From Pseudomonadota bacterium (GTDB lineage Bacteria; Pseudomonadota; Gammaproteobacteria; Burkholderiales; Methylophilaceae): a stretch of DNA of 34,275 nt. The stretch is from positions 1 through 34,275 of the forward strand of contig JAKPIR010000119.1 in NCBI GenBank assembly GCA_029549705.1, read 5' to 3'. The number at the start of each line of letters is the position of its first letter. Position 1 is the first letter of the stretch. A model generated the notes under the pieces. It ran no database searches, was not told where the DNA came from, and saw only the letters and a list, made by a program, of their open reading frames with translations. The position numbers were made by a program, and so were the translations under genes. Shown one piece after another: positions 33,906 to 34,275 of this stretch.

Positions 33906-33932
33906 AATTTTGCTTAAAGTTTAAGCAAAATT
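33906..33932. promoter_or_regulatory. Perfect 27-bp palindrome upstream of rRNA promoters
   Basis: Arms AATTTTGCTTAAA and TTTAAGCAAAATT are exact inverted repeats around a single G. It begins 5 bp after the family A element and ends 43 bp before the P1 -35. Possible protein-binding site or cruciform/terminator; no assigned function. Confidence 0.6.
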
Positions 33933-33975
33933 AATCACGCAATTGTAATAATTCTGTAACACGCGCAAATAGTGC

Positions 33976-34003
33976 TTGACCAAATTTAAAGCCTCTGTAA
34001 AAT
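33976..34003 (+). promoter_or_regulatory. rRNA operon promoter P1
   Basis: TTGACC, 16-bp spacer, TAAAAT, followed by a GC-rich discriminator GCGCGCC typical of stringently controlled rRNA promoters. A hairpin (TTCGCTA / TAGCGAA, 34011-34035) follows in the early transcript. Confidence 0.75.
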
Positions 34004-34087
34004 GCGCGCCTTCGCTAGCAAAACAAGTTAGCGAAATGTGGCAAAACAGACCGTCAATAATTAATTAAAAAATGTTTTAAATTAGTA

Positions 34088-34115
34088 TTGACGCGCTTCG
34101 AAAGCTCTGTATAAT
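34088..34115 (+). promoter_or_regulatory. rRNA operon promoter P2
   Basis: TTGACG, 16-bp spacer and perfect TATAAT, then GCGCACC. The 35 bp upstream are extremely AT-rich (ATTAATTAAAAAATG and more), resembling an UP element. It is followed by an inverted repeat (TCGTTA / TAACGA, 34123-34145). It shares GC.CTGTA.AATGCGC.CCT with P1, 112 bp upstream. Confidence 0.82.
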
Positions 34116-34148
34116 GCGCACCTCGTTAACGCAAAGCGCTAACGAAAT

Positions 34149-34275
34149 ACTAAAAAGAAATTACTTTTTAGTTCCGGCTCTTTAACAAAATAACAACTGA
34201 TAAGTGTGGGTGCTTGTGGATTGAGGCAAGCGCATTTAGGCGCGATTAACATATTTATGCTTGCATAGGTTAAGT
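34149..34275 (+). other. rRNA operon leader with boxB-like hairpin and boxA
   Basis: ACTAAAAAG and CTTTTTAGT (34149-34172) form a 9-bp boxB-like hairpin, directly followed by GGCTCTTTAACAAAA (34176-34190), a clear boxA antitermination motif. The rest, to the window end, should be the 5' part of the 16S precursor stem; mature 16S starts outside the window. Confidence 0.85.

Noticed and set aside
33797-34275. A tRNA or mature 16S rRNA start in the last 480 bp
   Set aside because: No cloverleaf and no 16S 5' AGAGTTTGAT sequence is present; only promoters and leader are in the window.

Overview
The window looks like chromosomal core sequence from a betaproteobacterium, most likely Methylophilaceae (Methylotenera/Methylophilus type). 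This rests on gene order and family resemblance only, because no 16S sequence falls inside the window. Supporting blocks are argH // algZ-algR-hemC-hemD-hemX-hemY, rph-rdgB-hemW beside a PP2C phosphatase/Ser-Thr kinase pair, yicC with gmk-rpoZ-spoT-recG, ubiC-ubiA, rplM-rpsI-argC-(coiled-coil protein)-bactofilin-erpA, and anmK / M23 peptidase // tyrS followed by an rRNA operon leader. Base composition is moderately AT-leaning. I see no tRNA, CRISPR array, IS transposase or prophage.

Layout. 1-5056 (minus): a LytTR-type two-component system (AlgZ/AlgR-like), then hemC, hemD, hemX and an unusually short hemY-like gene. 5257-8276 (plus): argH and a LysM/TPR FimV-like envelope protein. 8301-11107 (minus): rph-rdgB-small conserved ORF-hemW, tightly packed. 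11166-13072 (minus): PP2C phosphatase and soluble protein kinase, overlapping by 4 bp. 13278-14144 (plus): yicC. 14178-16004 (minus): a GGDEF diguanylate cyclase lying between yicC and gmk. 16495-22416 (plus): gmk, rpoZ, spoT, recG and an AT-rich immunity-protein-like gene coupled to recG. 22872-24298: ubiC-ubiA. 24403-28410: rplM-rpsI, argC, a membrane coiled-coil protein, bactofilin, erpA and a lipoprotein-type TesA esterase. 28539-32465 (minus): gltA, anmK and an M23 peptidase. 32585-33796 (plus): tyrS. 33906-34275: regulatory region and leader of an rRNA operon whose 16S gene starts beyond the window.

Functionally the window combines tetrapyrrole synthesis (hemC, hemD, hemX, hemY-like, hemW), arginine synthesis (argH, argC), ubiquinone entry steps (ubiC, ubiA), nucleotide second messengers (SpoT for (p)ppGpp, GGDEF for c-di-GMP), RNA processing (Rph, YicC), cell-wall turnover and shape (anmK, M23, bactofilin) and translation (L13, S9, TyrRS, rrn leader).

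The least ordinary content is intergenic. A roughly 65-bp palindromic repeat (family A) occurs four times (1-30 partial, 16251-16369, 28460-28524, 33837-33901), with a 14-bp stem showing a compensatory G-C to A-T change. A second hairpin element (family B) occurs twice; one copy sits inside a family A copy, and its outer 5-bp stem differs between copies yet stays complementary. A perfect 27-bp palindrome precedes two tandem, similar rRNA promoters. These are the parts I would follow up first.
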